Assembly: GCF_022682495.2 (NCBI RefSeq)
Contig: NC_071387.1
Coordinates: forward strand, 152,104,935-152,168,934
Direction: 5' to 3'
Origin: Desmodus rotundus
Taxonomy: Eukaryota > Chordata > Mammalia > Chiroptera > Phyllostomidae
Length of the DNA stretch: 64,000 nucleotides
This document shows positions 11,706 to 23,375 of the stretch, one piece after another. A program made the position numbers and the translations under genes. Position 1 is the first letter of the stretch. Each line of letters opens with the position of its first letter. The notes under the pieces were generated by a model, which saw only the letters and a list, made by a program, of their open reading frames with translations, was not told where the DNA came from and made no database searches.

Positions 11706-12944
11706 GAGCAGGATAATGTAAATTTAAAAATTAATAAATAGTAAAAATAATAGCCAGATGTCAAATTATGGGTAATGATTATATGTTGAAGATAGTAACT
11801 TGAACAATATCAGTATTAGAAACAGACATTTCCCAAAGTAGCATGTCAGCTCTACAAAATGAAATTCCTAGCTTGTTATCGAATCATGTGGGCCAGCGCT
11901 GAAGCCAAACTTGTGAGAGCTGCACATGTAGACAGCAGAGAACAAAACGAGAATAGAGGCAAAAGGAAACTAGAAGCAAGGCAGAGATGACACAAATCTA
12001 AGGGTTCTGCCAATGCGGGACTGACAAGGGCTAGTTTAAAACAAGTGCATATTAAGTTGCATGCATTTATGTGCAAATGAACTTGAGTGAGTTGTATCTA
12101 TTACATTGCAAAATATTAATCATTTAAGTTTTCTTAATGAAAATGTTCAATGATTTATTCAATCCAGGTTTGAAGTAGAGATACCTGACTTGAAAATACA
12201 GTACTAGTAGTGAACATTCTAATACAAGCCAATAGACTGGTTAAGCCCTTTACAGACACACATAAGGAGCTTTTTCTTCTTCTAACATGTAATTTAGAGT
12301 AGATAACCTTGAAAACGGAGGGCAAATCATGGTATTTCTTTGCCATCTAGGGTTCTGATGAAGTGAATAAAAGAATAACCCATTGTCCATTTGAGAGCTA
12401 AACTTGAACTGAACATTTCTTTACCTTCTGAAATGTTCAGCTAAGTGATTTTGCACTTCAATTTTCCAGCCTGGACCAAGACCAGAAATGCCAAAATGAT
12501 ATGAGAAAGGCTGTGCTTACTGTTTTTCTGGCTGGGATTGGAAGAGAAAGTGCCAGCAATTTTGTGAGAAAGCCTGTTCTTGAAAGATCTGCAACCCAGT
12601 TTGCAGAATCAAAGGGTTTGGATAGTTCAGATGAGTTTGGCTGAGTGTCCTGGTGTGCTCATCCGAATCACATGCTGCAGAAAGCATTTTGTCTTATCAA
12701 AGTCAACCGCAGAACACTTTGTGTACTTCTGCAGACATCTTAACCATCATGTGTGCCCGTCCAGATAAACCGCTAACGGCTAGCCGAACGCTGCCAAGTT
12801 GAAATGTTTGAGCGTGATCCCTACAACTAGGTTTCAAATTTCAATATGAAATAATGAAAATAGTAATCCTAGTGATAATTTTATAAAATGTTTTTAGAAT
12901 TGGCTTCAAAATGCAATGGAGTTTTTAAACTACAGAAAACATAG
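11706..12944. other. Unassigned sequence
   Basis: About 1.2 kb without a recognised repeat or exon. Only short chance frames. Confidence 0.3.
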
Positions 12945-13070
12945 CCCTCATTTCATACTTTCGATATTGAAGGTTCAGAGAGGTTGAGGTTATGTGCTCA
13001 ATATCACATAATAAGTTAGAGGTAGAGCCCTGTCTGGTAAGTAGGATATCTTCTTCCTTACAGCGTATCA
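12945..13070 (-). repeat. MIR SINE fragment (antisense)
   Basis: 'GGTTCAGAGAGGTTGAGGTT' then 'CAATATCACATAATAAGTTA' and 'GAGGTAGAGCCCTGTCTGG' match the reverse complement of the MIR core. Confidence 0.65.
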
Positions 13071-14789
13071 TGATGTAGGCAGACTGATTTGTTCTTTACC
13101 ATAAATTAGCCCCAAAAGAAAAAAGTAGCTATAAAGTAATGACATGCTCATAAGAGTAGCAAGTAAAAAAGAGAATTCCTTAGATGTACTGAAATGGAAG
13201 ACCATCATTTTAATATTCATGGCTGGAGTCCAGACAATACATTCAGATCTGTTAAAACCTTTCTTTAGTAATTTTGGGGGTAATATTATGTGCTAAAAGT
13301 TTTTCTTTCTAAAGTCTTTATTTTTAGACAAATATTGCAAGGAACAAAGTTAGTGCTTTGAGGAATTCTCATTGCCATTCATCTATTCAAGAATCAGCAG
13401 TGCAAGCAACCATGCACCCTGACCATCCCACCTGGAATACGGTGGACAAGGAGGCCTGGCTGAATGAAGCTGGAAGAGTGTGGAGGCAAACACTGGGATG
13501 GGCCCACGAAAAGGATCAGTATCAACATCCCTGAGTGAAAATCCTGGCCCAGGCGGGACCAAGTGACCTCAGTTGCAGGCAGCTTTACCCATTCATTGCC
13601 TGTCTCCACGAAAACAGTACAATGGCTGTTCTACAGTTTTCTTCTGTTCCTGAAAATAGTTGAAGCCTGCTCACTCCCAAATCTACAAAATGAAGGCTAT
13701 CTCACTGTTATCAGATCCCTTTGTTCCTCCCTTGTGGAATACCTGTTAATTTATTTGTTGTTGTTTTGTTTTATTTTTACTTCCCTATAGCACAGTTCTT
13801 AAAAAAACAGATTAAAGATGGTGTTTTTAATATAAATAGCATTTGTAAATATAATTATTGACTTATTTTCCTCATCGGCAAAAATTGGGTTTAGCCTCTA
13901 TAAGCTCTAGGTTCTCTACATCTCTGACATGCTGGTATTCTATGAGCCAGGGCCCTCTGTTTTCACACACACCTCCTGTTCCTCAGCCAGGGGCCATGTA
14001 GCCACCCTGTAGTCCATCCCATGTGCACTTGTGCAACGACAGTATTATGGGAACCTGGCACAAATGAACATAAATACTCTCCCCACATGACTCTATCATA
14101 TCATCTTAACAAGTAAAACTATTGTTTCTATATATGCAGGCCTGTGCACTGTAGAGCTTCAATGATATTAAACACTTTAAAGTTAAGATGAAATTTGTGC
14201 CGACACAGACATGAAGGACTTTGGCCACCACTTCAGTGGCACCCCAATCCTGACAACACCATATATTCCTTGCTACCAGGCTAAATCTCCACCTGCTGGA
14301 GCGATATAAAGGAGCCCACGCTCTTCATCACAGCTAATAATTTATTCTTAAAGTATTTAAATATAAATTTAATCTCTCACTACCATTGGCTTAGAAAACA
14401 TAGGCACAATGGCTTTTTCAAAAAGCAACTGAAAGACATGGTACTTATAAAATGATAGTAATACAGTTGCTTTAACTCATTGTATTTACTCTCATTGTTT
14501 TTATTTAGCAGATCTCACAATGTAATCAATTTCTATTAATGGGAGTATTGAATAGTTTGAAACTGGGCTTTCAAATGAATAAGCTCATTCAGAAATGATA
14601 TTCATGTACATGTACATCCTATGTTATAACAAGCCTAATCCAAAATACATATTTTTCACAATGTAAACTCTTACCTAATTCTCTACTTTTTAAATAGCTG
14701 TCAGTTTTACTGCAGAGCTTAAGGGAATAAAAGCTGCAAAACAATTCTTATTCTAGGTCTTTGAAATGCAGTACATATATTAGAAACCT
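13071..14789. other. Unassigned sequence
   Basis: About 1.7 kb with no recognised element. Short open frames at 13394-13609 (minus) and 13563-13790 (plus) have no recognisable domain. Confidence 0.3.
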
Positions 14790-15195
14790 CTGAGCCCACT
14801 TATATGAAGCACCCCAAATGGTCAAACTCAAAAGAAGTGGAGGGTAGAGTGGTGATTGCCAGGGGCCGGAGGGTGGGGGAAATGTTGATGAAAAGGTACA
14901 AAGTTTCAGTTATGCAAGATGGAGAAGTCTTAGAGATCTATGGTACAGTATAGTGCACGTAGTTAGCAGTACTGTTTTGTATATATAAACATTTTCTAAG
15001 AGAGTAGATCTTACGTGAAATGTTCTTATCTCAAAAAAAAAAGGCAGGAGGAAACTTTTGGAGGTGATGAATAAGTTTCTGGCATAGGTTGGGGTGACAA
15101 TTTAACAGGTTTATATGCATCTCTAAATTCATCAAGTTATATACATTAAATATGTTCAGCTTTTTTGTATTAAAAAGGGGAAGAAAAAGAAACCC
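14790..15195 (+). mobile_element. L1M 3'-UTR fragment (plus)
   Basis: 'GAGGGTAGAGTGGTGATTGC', 'GGTACAAAGTTTCAGTTATG', 'GAGTAGATCTTACGTGAAAT' and 'ATACATTAAATATGTTCAGC' follow the order of the L1MA/L1MB-type 3' UTR in sense. Confidence 0.75.
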
Positions 15196-15282
15196 ATGAG
15201 ATTAAGTAGGAGCTAACTCCCTGCTGGATTAACAAAACAAAGATTCCTCAAAAAATCTCAAGCATTTGCAAAGTAGGATTCA

Positions 15283-15470
15283 CCTCTGCCAAGTAGGTCA
15301 GTTGCTTGAAATGTCATCCGGATATGCCAAGGTTGTGGGTTCAATCCCAGGTCAGGGCACATTCAAGAAAAAATTAACCAATGAATGCACAAATTAGTGG
15401 AACACAGGTCAGTGTTTCTCTCTCTTTCTCTCTCCCTTCTTCACTCTGTAAAATCAATAAATTTAAAAAC
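15283..15470 (+). mobile_element. VES-type SINE (plus)
   Basis: The plus strand contains 'GTTGTGGGTTCAATCCCAGG' (box-B-like), 'TCAGGGCACATTCAAG', 'GTCAGTGTTTCTCTCTCTTT' and an AAATCAATAAATTT tail. The 9-bp direct repeat TAGGATTCA flanks it (15274-15282 and 15471-15479). The 5' head is more diverged than in the other copies. Confidence 0.88.
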
Positions 15471-15479
15471 TAGGATTCA

Positions 15480-16051
15480 TGTATCAGAGACAGCAGGAGC
15501 ACTGATTATCTGTGAAACCCAGGTGGTTGCCACCAGCAAGTTTCGAGGCAAAAGTGAGACAGACTTTTTGATTCATCATCCTCTCATTTCTCTTTCTTTA
15601 GTCCTTTCTCTCTCTAAGTCCCACCCTGTCCCCTCTCTCCTCTGGCTGCTAGACTATCTGCTCACTGCTACTTTCACACAGTCCTTCCTCGTCTACAGGC
15701 TTGGACATTCCCTTCACCCCTCTTCTCTTTCCTTTAGTTGAAAACATGTATCCTTCAGCAGATACCGGTTATTTAAGGGATTATTAGATTAAATAATGCA
15801 TACTGAGTTTCAAGATACTTGTATGAAATATAGCCTGTGTTGGCATTTTGGAAAGGAGGATTATTAAGCCAAAGCAATACAAAATTATTATAAGATTGTT
15901 TCTAAGTAGGAAGAGACTTCTTGTATTTTTTCCTAATTCTCAATGTATTTCCAATAAAATTTTTAAAAATAGTGCTCAGTAAGCAATTACTTTACTCTTG
16001 AAACTTTGTAGAATCTCTTTCCTGGCCTACAAACTTCTAGAGAGGGTAGAG
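15480..16051. other. Unassigned sequence with a pyrimidine-rich stretch
   Basis: About 570 bp. Positions 15570-15735 are strongly C/T-rich on the plus strand, which explains the 118-codon plus-strand open frame at 15385-15741 that begins inside the SINE. No gene is supported. Confidence 0.35.
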
Positions 16052-16064
16052 AGTTATGCCTTTA

Positions 16065-16294
16065 CTTTATTGATTGATTGATTGATTAATTGTTTTGAGA
16101 GAGAGAAAGAAGGAGGAAGGGAAGGGAAGAGGGAGTGAGGGAGGAGGAGGAGGAAGAAGAGAAGGGAGAAACATGAATTTGTTCTTTCACTTATTTATGC
16201 ATTCATTGGTTGATTCTTCTACGTGCCCTGATGGGATCGAACCTGTGACCTTGATGTATCGGGTTCTAACCAACTGAGCTACCCAGCCAGGTCC
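16065..16294 (-). mobile_element. VES-type SINE, minus strand
   Basis: On the minus strand it runs from 'GACCTGGCTGGGTAGCTCAG' through box-B-like 'GGTTCGATCCC' and a pyrimidine-rich stretch to a (CAAT)n tail. Flanked by the 13-bp direct repeat AGTTATGCCTTTA (16052-16064 and 16295-16307). The purine-rich part (16097-16170) produces a spurious plus-strand open frame. Confidence 0.93.
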
Positions 16295-16415
16295 AGTTAT
16301 GCCTTTAGATACTAGAAAACCACAAAACCAGATAAATAAGACTGAAATACCTTCATTTTCTTAATAATTATTTTTAACATTTATTTGAGTACATTTAATA
16401 AGTAATAGATGTAAT

Positions 16416-16441
16416 ATTACTAATATTGTAATATTAGTAAT
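16416..16441. repeat. AT-rich palindrome, 12-bp arms
   Basis: ATTACTAATATT, spacer GT, then AATATTAGTAAT: exact inverted arms with a 2-bp spacer. Overlapping short inverted units ('TGTACATGTAC') follow to about 16475. Confidence 0.93.
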
Positions 16442-16559
16442 GTACATGTACTAATAAGTAACAGATGTACATGGCTTAAACTTTAATAAGACTAGAACTG
16501 AGCACAGCAAAAGTTCCCCTCTCATCAGTCCCCATCTGCGGGCTTTCACTGCCAGATAA

Positions 16560-17350
16560 CCTCTGCTATTAGTTTTGCATGTAGACTTCCAGAGACTTAA
16601 AAAAATGTTTATACAAGCAAATACTAATGCCTATTCCTTTCTCTACTTTTTAAACTAATGTAGTATGCTATACCAATTTTTTCTCCCTCACTTAATATAT
16701 CTTACCTATCTTTACATGTTGGTGCTATGGAACCTTGCCATTCTTTGAAATTTTGGCTGAACAGTATTCCATTATTTGGATGGGCCATGACTTAATTAAA
16801 CAGCTCTCTATTAATGAACTTCTAGATGGTTCAAATCTTTTGCTAATATAAGAACTGCTGCAGTACATAACCCTGTACATTCATGTTTTTGCCCATGTGT
16901 GAATATATCTGTAGAATAAAATTCCAGAATTGGAACTGCTGAGTCAAAGAGTACATGCATTTGTAATTTCAATAAATATTGCCAAATTGCCTTCCAGAAT
17001 GATTATACCTATTTACACTCCCACCAGCAATGAATCACTGTTCCTGTTTCTCTATATCTTGCCAACCCTAGGGGTTGTCAAATTTTTGGATTTTTACCAA
17101 CTTGATAGTGAAATATGGTATCTTAATGTAGTTTTAATTTGCATTTTTCTATGTAGGAGTGATTTGAACATCTTTTCATATGTTTATGAGTCACTTGTAT
17201 TTCCTTTTCTGTGCAGTATTACTCATTTTTCTAATAGGTTTTTTTCTTTTGGAATTTGATGGTTCTTTTCAGAATAGAGAGTTTAGTTCTTTACCTGTAC
17301 TGTAAATACAATAAATACCCATTTTTTTCTAGTTTGCTAGTCTTTTAATT
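16560..17350 (-). mobile_element. Ancient L1M 3' region, minus strand
   Basis: The plus strand shows 'GTATTCCATTATTTGGATGG', 'GCCAAATTGCCTTCCAGAAT', 'TTACACTCCCACCAGCAATG' and 'TAGTTTTAATTTGCATTTTT', a familiar antisense read of the L1M 3' region. The 109-codon plus-strand open frame at 16930-17259 lies entirely inside it and is not a gene. Confidence 0.85.
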
Positions 17351-17504
17351 TAAAAGAGTTGTTTTCAACACTGAATAAGAGATAATCACATTAGTGTTTC
17401 ATGTTATTTTGCCTGCACACACAACTATGGATAAGGGTAGATAGATAAATTAGATATACAGATTTTGTGAGTGTGTATAGATTTTTTAAAAGGCTCCCTT
17501 TTTT

Positions 17505-17736
17505 CCTTTTTTTAAAAAAGATTTTAATTTATTTATTTTTAGAGAGGTGACGGGAAAGGGAAAGAGAAGGAGAGAGAAAGAGCGGGAGAGGAACATCAAA
17601 GTGTGGTTGCCTCTTGCGTGCCCCACTCTGGGGACCTGGCCCACAACCCAGACATGTGCCCTAGATTGGGAATCGAATCAGCAACCCTTTCGTGTGCAGG
17701 CTGGCACTCAATCCACTGAGCTACAACAGCAGGGCT
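17505..17736 (-). mobile_element. VES-type SINE, minus strand
   Basis: The minus strand starts 'AGCCCTGCTGTTGTAGCTCA' and carries 'GGTTGCTGATTCGATTCCCA', then the pyrimidine-rich region and T/A tail. The run GGCTCCCTTTTTT occurs at both edges (17492-17504 and from 17733), giving a target-site duplication of about 9-13 bp whose inner limit is blurred by T-runs. Confidence 0.92.
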
Positions 17737-17819
17737 CCCTTTTTTTCTTAGAGTATTAATAATACCATGCAAACAACTCATGCAGTTCTATGTGGGGCCA
17801 ACCCTCCCTGTAGGCAGAG

Positions 17820-17990
17820 GAGGAATGCAAGCATTTTATCTAGTGTCTATTGAGTTGCCTACTATGTACTAAGTGTTGACATTGGCACTGGGGATAGAAA
17901 AGTAAGAGACATTGAATCTTTAAAAATTCACAGTTTGATGATAAGGGTGAAACTGGATATTCAAATAAAGAAAAATAATAGAGTATAAAA
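17820..17990 (-). repeat. L2 LINE 3'-end remnant (antisense)
   Basis: 'GTGTCTATTGAGTTGCCTAC', 'TATGTACTAAGTGTTGACAT' and 'GGCACTGGGGATAGAAAAGT' match the reverse complement of the L2 3' end. Confidence 0.6.
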
Positions 17991-18036
17991 ATATAAATAT
18001 GTAAGTAAAGAATTAGAACACAACAGGAAAAATGTA

Positions 18037-18098
18037 TATAGTGATGAACATATACACTTCCTCAGTGGTATAGTGATGAACATCACTTCCTCAGTGAT
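18037..18098. repeat. Imperfect tandem duplication, 32-bp period
   Basis: TATAGTGATGAACAT followed by ACTTCCTCAGTG occurs twice, at 18037 and 18069. The second copy lacks a 4-base TATA-like insert. Confidence 0.85.
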
Positions 18099-18119
18099 GA
18101 GGAAGTAGGGAGCATAGAA

Positions 18120-18645
18120 TGACTAACTGGAACCTGTATTAATCATTAAATTGCTGCATCAATCATAGTTCAGTGCCAAAAAGAGAAACTGTTCTTGGGT
18201 GTTTCAAGCAGACAGGAATTTAATAAAGGGGGGTTGTGAATGTGCAAAGCCATTGGGAGAGGCTGGAAGAGTAGAAGTCGGGGAACTGCTCTTAAGTTCT
18301 GTTTTCTGGTTGTCCAACTGGTGCTGCAATCAAGTGTTTTGAGAGGTGCTGAAACCCAGCCTGCTGCTGTGTCAACTCAGGCTGCCTTAAGAACAGTGAG
18401 GAGAAATTGGACCCCAGTCACTGCCAGCATGTGTGACTATCAAAGCTTATTTGTCAAGTGCAATAGCCACCAGAAGATAATCTCTGTTTCAAATTTGTCA
18501 CAAGTACATATCTTTGGCCAAGTCCAGAGTTCACCTAGAACTCCAGCTGCAAGGGAGCCTGGGAAGTGTAGTTTTATTCTTACCAGAACTTGTAATTCAG
18601 CAGGTAGCAATAGATATCAAGTGCTAATAGACAATTTCAGTAACA
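18120..18645 (-). mobile_element. ERVL-like LTR, minus strand (family unassigned)
   Basis: On the minus strand it contains 'ACTTCCCAGGCTCCCTTGCA', an ATTAAA signal near 18221 and 'TCCTGTCTGCTTGAAACACC' then 'CAGTTTCTCTTTTTGGCACT', the style of 3' end seen in ERVL LTRs of the LTR16/LTR33 kind. The 154-codon plus-strand open frame at 18240-18704 runs across it in antisense and has no known domain. Edges approximate; could be another ancient LTR group. Confidence 0.45.
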
Positions 18646-18743
18646 TTGGTATAAATTTATCAGATTATAAGCATACAGCAGTGACTACATTTTGGGTACC
18701 TTAAATCAATATATTTTGTTCAGGTCAGAAAGAAGCCTAAGGG

Positions 18744-21700
18744 CCTACCACATTCTCTGAAGACTGAACAGCACTCCCTGGGGGTTTTTGATCAAAAAGT
18801 AATGATGAAAAGTAATAAACAAATCTTTCCTAACTTGGTAAGGGAAAAAGTCACGAAAGGCCAGGAAGCAAAGGATGTCCCAATCAAGATGAACTCCAAG
18901 ACACATCATAATTAAAATGGCAAAACTTAAAGACAAAGAGAGAATCTTAAAGGCAGCAAGGGAGAAACAGTTAGTAACATATGACAGAGCTCAGGTAAAG
19001 CTATCAGCTTTTTTCTCAATAAGAACACTATAAGCCAGAAGGGAATGGCAAGAAATATTTCAAACAATGAAAAGCAAAGGTCTGCAATCAAGACTACTCT
19101 ACACAACAAGGCTCTCAATTAAAATGGGAGGTAAAATAAGGAGTTTCCCAGACAAAAGAAGGCTAAAAGAATACATCTCCACTAAACCAGAATTGCAAGA
19201 GATGCTAACGGGGCTACTTTAAGGAGGTGAATAAAAAGAGAAAGAGAGAAGAACAGAGGTACAAATGAGAAAAATGGAAATGAATAAGTACCTGCCAATA
19301 ATAATCTTAAATGTAAATGTATTAAATGCCCCAGCCAAAAGATATAGGGTAGCTGAATAGATAAGAAAACATGACCCATATATATGCTGTCTCCAAGAGA
19401 CCCACCTCAGAACAAAAGATCTACGCAGGTTGAAAGTGAAGAGATGGAAAAAATATTCCAAGCAAATGGACACAAAAAGAAAACTGGAATAGCAATACTT
19501 ATATCAGACAAAATAGACTTCAAAACAAAGGGCTTAACAAGAGACAAAGAAGTTCACTACATAGTACTTAACAGAGTAGTCCAACAAGAAGATATAACCC
19601 TTGTAACATATATGCATCCAGCATAGGAACACCTAAATATATAAGGATAATCTTGGAGAATGTCAAGAAAAATATCAATAACAATACAGTCATTGTAGGG
19701 GATTTTAACACCCCATTGTCAACAATGGATAGATTTTCCAAACAAAGAATCAACAAGCATATTATAGCATTGAACAACACTGTAGATCAAATAGACATAA
19801 TTTATATATATATACATATATATATGACCTTTCACCCTAAAGAAGTGAAATATACACTCTTTTCAAATGCACATGGAACATTTTCAAAGATAGATCACAT
19901 GGTAGGACACGAAGCAAGCTTCAAGATATTCAAGAAAATTGAAATCATATCAAGCATCTTCTTGGATCACAATGGCTTGAAACTAGAAAATGCCTCAAGG
20001 AAAATACTCAAAAATATCAAATACATGGAGACTGAATAACATGTTATTAAATAGCGATTGGGTTAGCAAAGACATCAAGGAAGAAATAAAAAAAGTATCT
20101 GGGAACAAATCAAAATGAATGCATAATAACCAAAAACCTATGGGACACAGCAAAGGCAGTGCTGAGAGGGAAGTTCATAGCAATTCAAGCCTACCTAAAG
20201 AACATAGAAAAATTTCTAATAAACAACTAACCCTACATCTAGAAGAACTACAGGAACAATAACAACCAAAGCTCAGACTGAGAAGAAGGAAGAAAATAAT
20301 CAAGATCAGAGCAGAATTAAATGACATAGACATTAAAAAAACACTTCAAAGGATCAATGAATCTAGGAGCTGATTCTTTGAAAAGATAAACAAAATTGGC
20401 AAACCTTTAACCAGACTCATCAAGAAAAAAAGAGACAGGATCCAAATAAATAAAATCAGAAACAAAGAGGAGAAGTTACAAATGATACCACAGAAATACA
20501 AAGCATTGTAACAAATTACTATGAACCAATATATGCCAAGAAATTGGACAACCTGGGCAAAATGGACACATTTCTAGAAACATGCAATCTTTCAAAATTG
20601 AATCAAGAAGAAGCAGAAAGCCTGAGTAGACCAATAACAACTAGTGAAATTGAAGCAATAATAGAGAAACTTCAGGCACACAAAAATCCTCGACCAGATG
20701 TCTTCACAGGTAAATTTTACCAAATATTTAAAAGAAGAACTAACTCCTATCCTTCTCAAACTATTCCAAAAAATTCAAGAAGAGGGAAGACTTCCAAACT
20801 CTATCTATGAGGCCAGTATTATCCTAATTCCAAAACCAGGTAAAGGCATAACAAAGGAAGAACACTACAGGCCAATATCTCTGATAAACATAGATGCTAA
20901 AATTCTCAACAAAATATTGGCAATCTGGATCCAGTGATACATTAAAAAGGTCATACACTATGATCAAGTGGGGTTCATCCCAGGGATGCAAGGATGGTAC
21001 AATATATGCAAATCAATAAATGTAATACATCACATAAACAATATGAAGCACAAAAACCACATGATCACATCAATTCATGCTGAAAAGACATTTGATTAAT
21101 TATAGCACCCATTTATGATGAAAAACACTCAGCAAAGTAGGAATAGAAGGAGCACTACCTCAACATAATAAAGGCCATATATGAGAAACCTACAGCCAAC
21201 ACATACTCAACAGACAAAAACTAAAATCTTTCCTCTTAATATCAGCATAAGATAAGGGTGTTTGATTTCACCACTTTTATTCAACATATTACTGGAAGTT
21301 CTAGCCACAACAATCAGACAAGGAAAATAAATGAATGGCACCCAAATTGGGAAGGAGGAAGAAAAACTGTTATTATTTACAGATGACATGATAGTGTACC
21401 TAGAAAACCCTGTGGTCTCCACCAAAAAACTACTCAACCTAGTAAGTGAATTTGGCATAATAGTGGGATATAATGTCAATATTCAGAAATTGAGGGCATT
21501 TTTGTACACCAACAATGAATTACCAGCAAGAGAAACTAGGGGGAAAATCCCAGTTACTATAGCAACAAAAAATAAAGTAACTAGGAACAAATTTAACCAA
21601 GGACATAAAAGACCTGTACTTGGAAAACTATAGGACACTAAAGAAAGAAATTGAGGAAGATACAGATAAATGGAAACATATACCATGTTCATATATTGGA

Positions 21701-23363
21701 AGAAATATCATCATTTAAATGTCCATACTACCCAAAGCAATCTATTGATTCAATGCAAAATACCAATGGTATATTTCACAGATCAAAAACAAATATTTCA
21801 AAAATTTATATGGAACCAAAAAAGACCCTGAAGAGCCTCAGCAATCTTGTGAAAGAAGAACAAAGTAGGAGGGATCACAATACCTGATATCAAACTATAC
21901 TTATAAGGCCGCTGTAATGAAAATGGTCTGGTACTGGCATAAGAATGGACATATAGATCAGTGGATCAGAATGGAGAGCCCAGAAATAAACCCATGTCTC
22001 TATGGTCAATTTATATTTGACAAAGGAGATATGAACATACAATAAAGTAAAAATAGCCTCTTCAATAAATGGTGTTGGGAGAACTGGACTAGTACATGTA
22101 AAAAAATGAAACTAGACCACCAAATTATACCATACACCAGAATAAATTCAAAATGGATAAAAGACTTAAATATGTCATGACACCATAAAAATCCTAGAGG
22201 AAAACATAGGCAGTAAAATATCAGATATCCTATGTAGCAATATTGTTGCTGATATATCTCCTAGGACAAGAGAAACAAAGGAAAAAATAAACAAATGCGA
22301 CTACATCAAATTAAAAAGCTTCTGCACAGCTAAAGAAACCATCATCAAAATGAAAAGTGAACTGACCATATGGGAGAACATATTTGCCAATGATACATCA
22401 GACAAGAGTTTGATCTCCAAAATATATAAAGAACTCATCTGACTCAACACCAAAACAACAAAAAATCCAATTAAAAAATGGGCAAAGGACCTGAATAGAC
22501 ACTTCTCCAAAGAGGACATACAGATGGCCCATGGACATATGAAAAGATGCCAACATCACTAGCCATCAAAGAGATACCAATTAAAAGCACAACGAATGCC
22601 ACCTCACACCAGTCAGAATGACCATCATTAATAAATCAACAAACAACAAGTGCTGGCCAAGATGTGGAAAAAAGGGAACCCTAGTGCACTCTTGGTGGGA
22701 ATGTAGACTGGTGCAGCCACTGTGGAAACAGCATGGAATTTCCTCAAAAAACTAAAAAGAGATCTGCTTTTTGACCCAGCAAATCCACTGCTGGGATTAT
22801 ACCTTAAAAACCCCTGATCTCCGATTCAAAAGAACTTAATGCATCACTATGTCCATAGCAGCACTATTTACAATAGCCAAGCATTAGAAACAGCCTAAGT
22901 TCCCATCATCAAATGAGTGGATCAAAAAACTATGGCACATTTACACAATGGAACACTATGCAGCAGAAAGAAGGAACTCCTACCTTTTGTGACAATATGG
23001 ATGGGAGTGGAGAATATTATGCGACATGAAATAAGCCAGTTGGTGAAAGACAAATACCATATGATCTCATTTATAAGAGGAACTTAATGAACAATATAAA
23101 TTAATGAGCAAATAAAACCAGAGGCATGGAAACATGGAACACACTGACAACAACCAGAAGGGAAAGGGGTATAGGATAATGGTGGAAAGAAGGGGAAGGG
23201 ACAAGTCAAAGAACATGTGTGAATGACCCATGGGAATGGATAACAGTGTGGAGATTGACTGTGGGAGGGGGTGTGGTCTAGGCAGAGGAGGGCAAAGGGG
23301 GGAAAACTGGGACAACTGTAACAGAATAACAATAAAAAATTAAAAAAAAAAGAAAAAAGTATT
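18744..23363 (+). mobile_element. L1 retrotransposon, 4.6 kb, with target-site duplications
   Basis: Flanked by the exact 12-bp direct repeat GAAGCCTAAGGG (18732-18743 and 23364-23375). It ends in 'GGGACAACTGTAACAGAATA', AATAAA and an A-rich tail (about 23330-23360). The 5' part (18744-19273) resembles the pre-ORF2 region of L1 ('AGGCAGCAAGGGAGAAACAG', 'TAAGCCAGAAGGGAATGGCA'). ORF2-derived sequence fills most of the rest. It is shorter than a 6-7 kb full-length L1, with no recognised complete ORF1, so it is 5'-truncated or derived from a half-L1 type. Many stops and frameshifts make it inactive. Confidence 0.95.
19274..23000 (+). pseudogene. L1 ORF2 (endonuclease / reverse transcriptase), broken
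   Basis: ORF2 of L1 encodes the endonuclease and reverse transcriptase that copy L1 RNA into nicked chromosomal DNA. Here the probable start is the ATG at 19274, shortly upstream of a decayed endonuclease N-terminus. Recognisable fragments follow in changing frames. The endonuclease shows 'VGDFNTPLSTMDR' near 19695 and 'HGTFSKIDHMVGH' then 'DHNGLKLE' up to about 19995. Reverse transcriptase shows 'LIPKPGKG' and '[18 protein letters not shown]' near 20825-20925, and the active-site block 'LFTDDMIVYLENP' at 21373-21411. The last keeps both aspartates but has T where L1 usually has A. The C-terminal region is seen near 22920-23000 ('HIYTMEHYAAE'). Stops and frameshifts interrupt it every few hundred bases, so no functional protein is possible. 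Confidence 0.88.
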
Positions 23364-23375
23364 GAAGCCTAAGGG

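Noticed and set aside
16095..16277. Arg/Glu/Gly-rich plus-strand open frame
   Set aside because: It is the purine-rich strand of a VES SINE.
15283..17736. Functional tRNA genes suggested by box-B-like motifs
   Set aside because: The motifs sit inside VES SINEs with target duplications and tails; none folds as a complete tRNA by inspection.
18240..18704. 154-codon plus-strand open frame
   Set aside because: It lies antisense to an ERVL-like LTR and has no recognisable domain.
19384..21887. Several separate plus-strand frames as independent genes
   Set aside because: They are consecutive pieces of one decayed L1 ORF2 in shifting frames.
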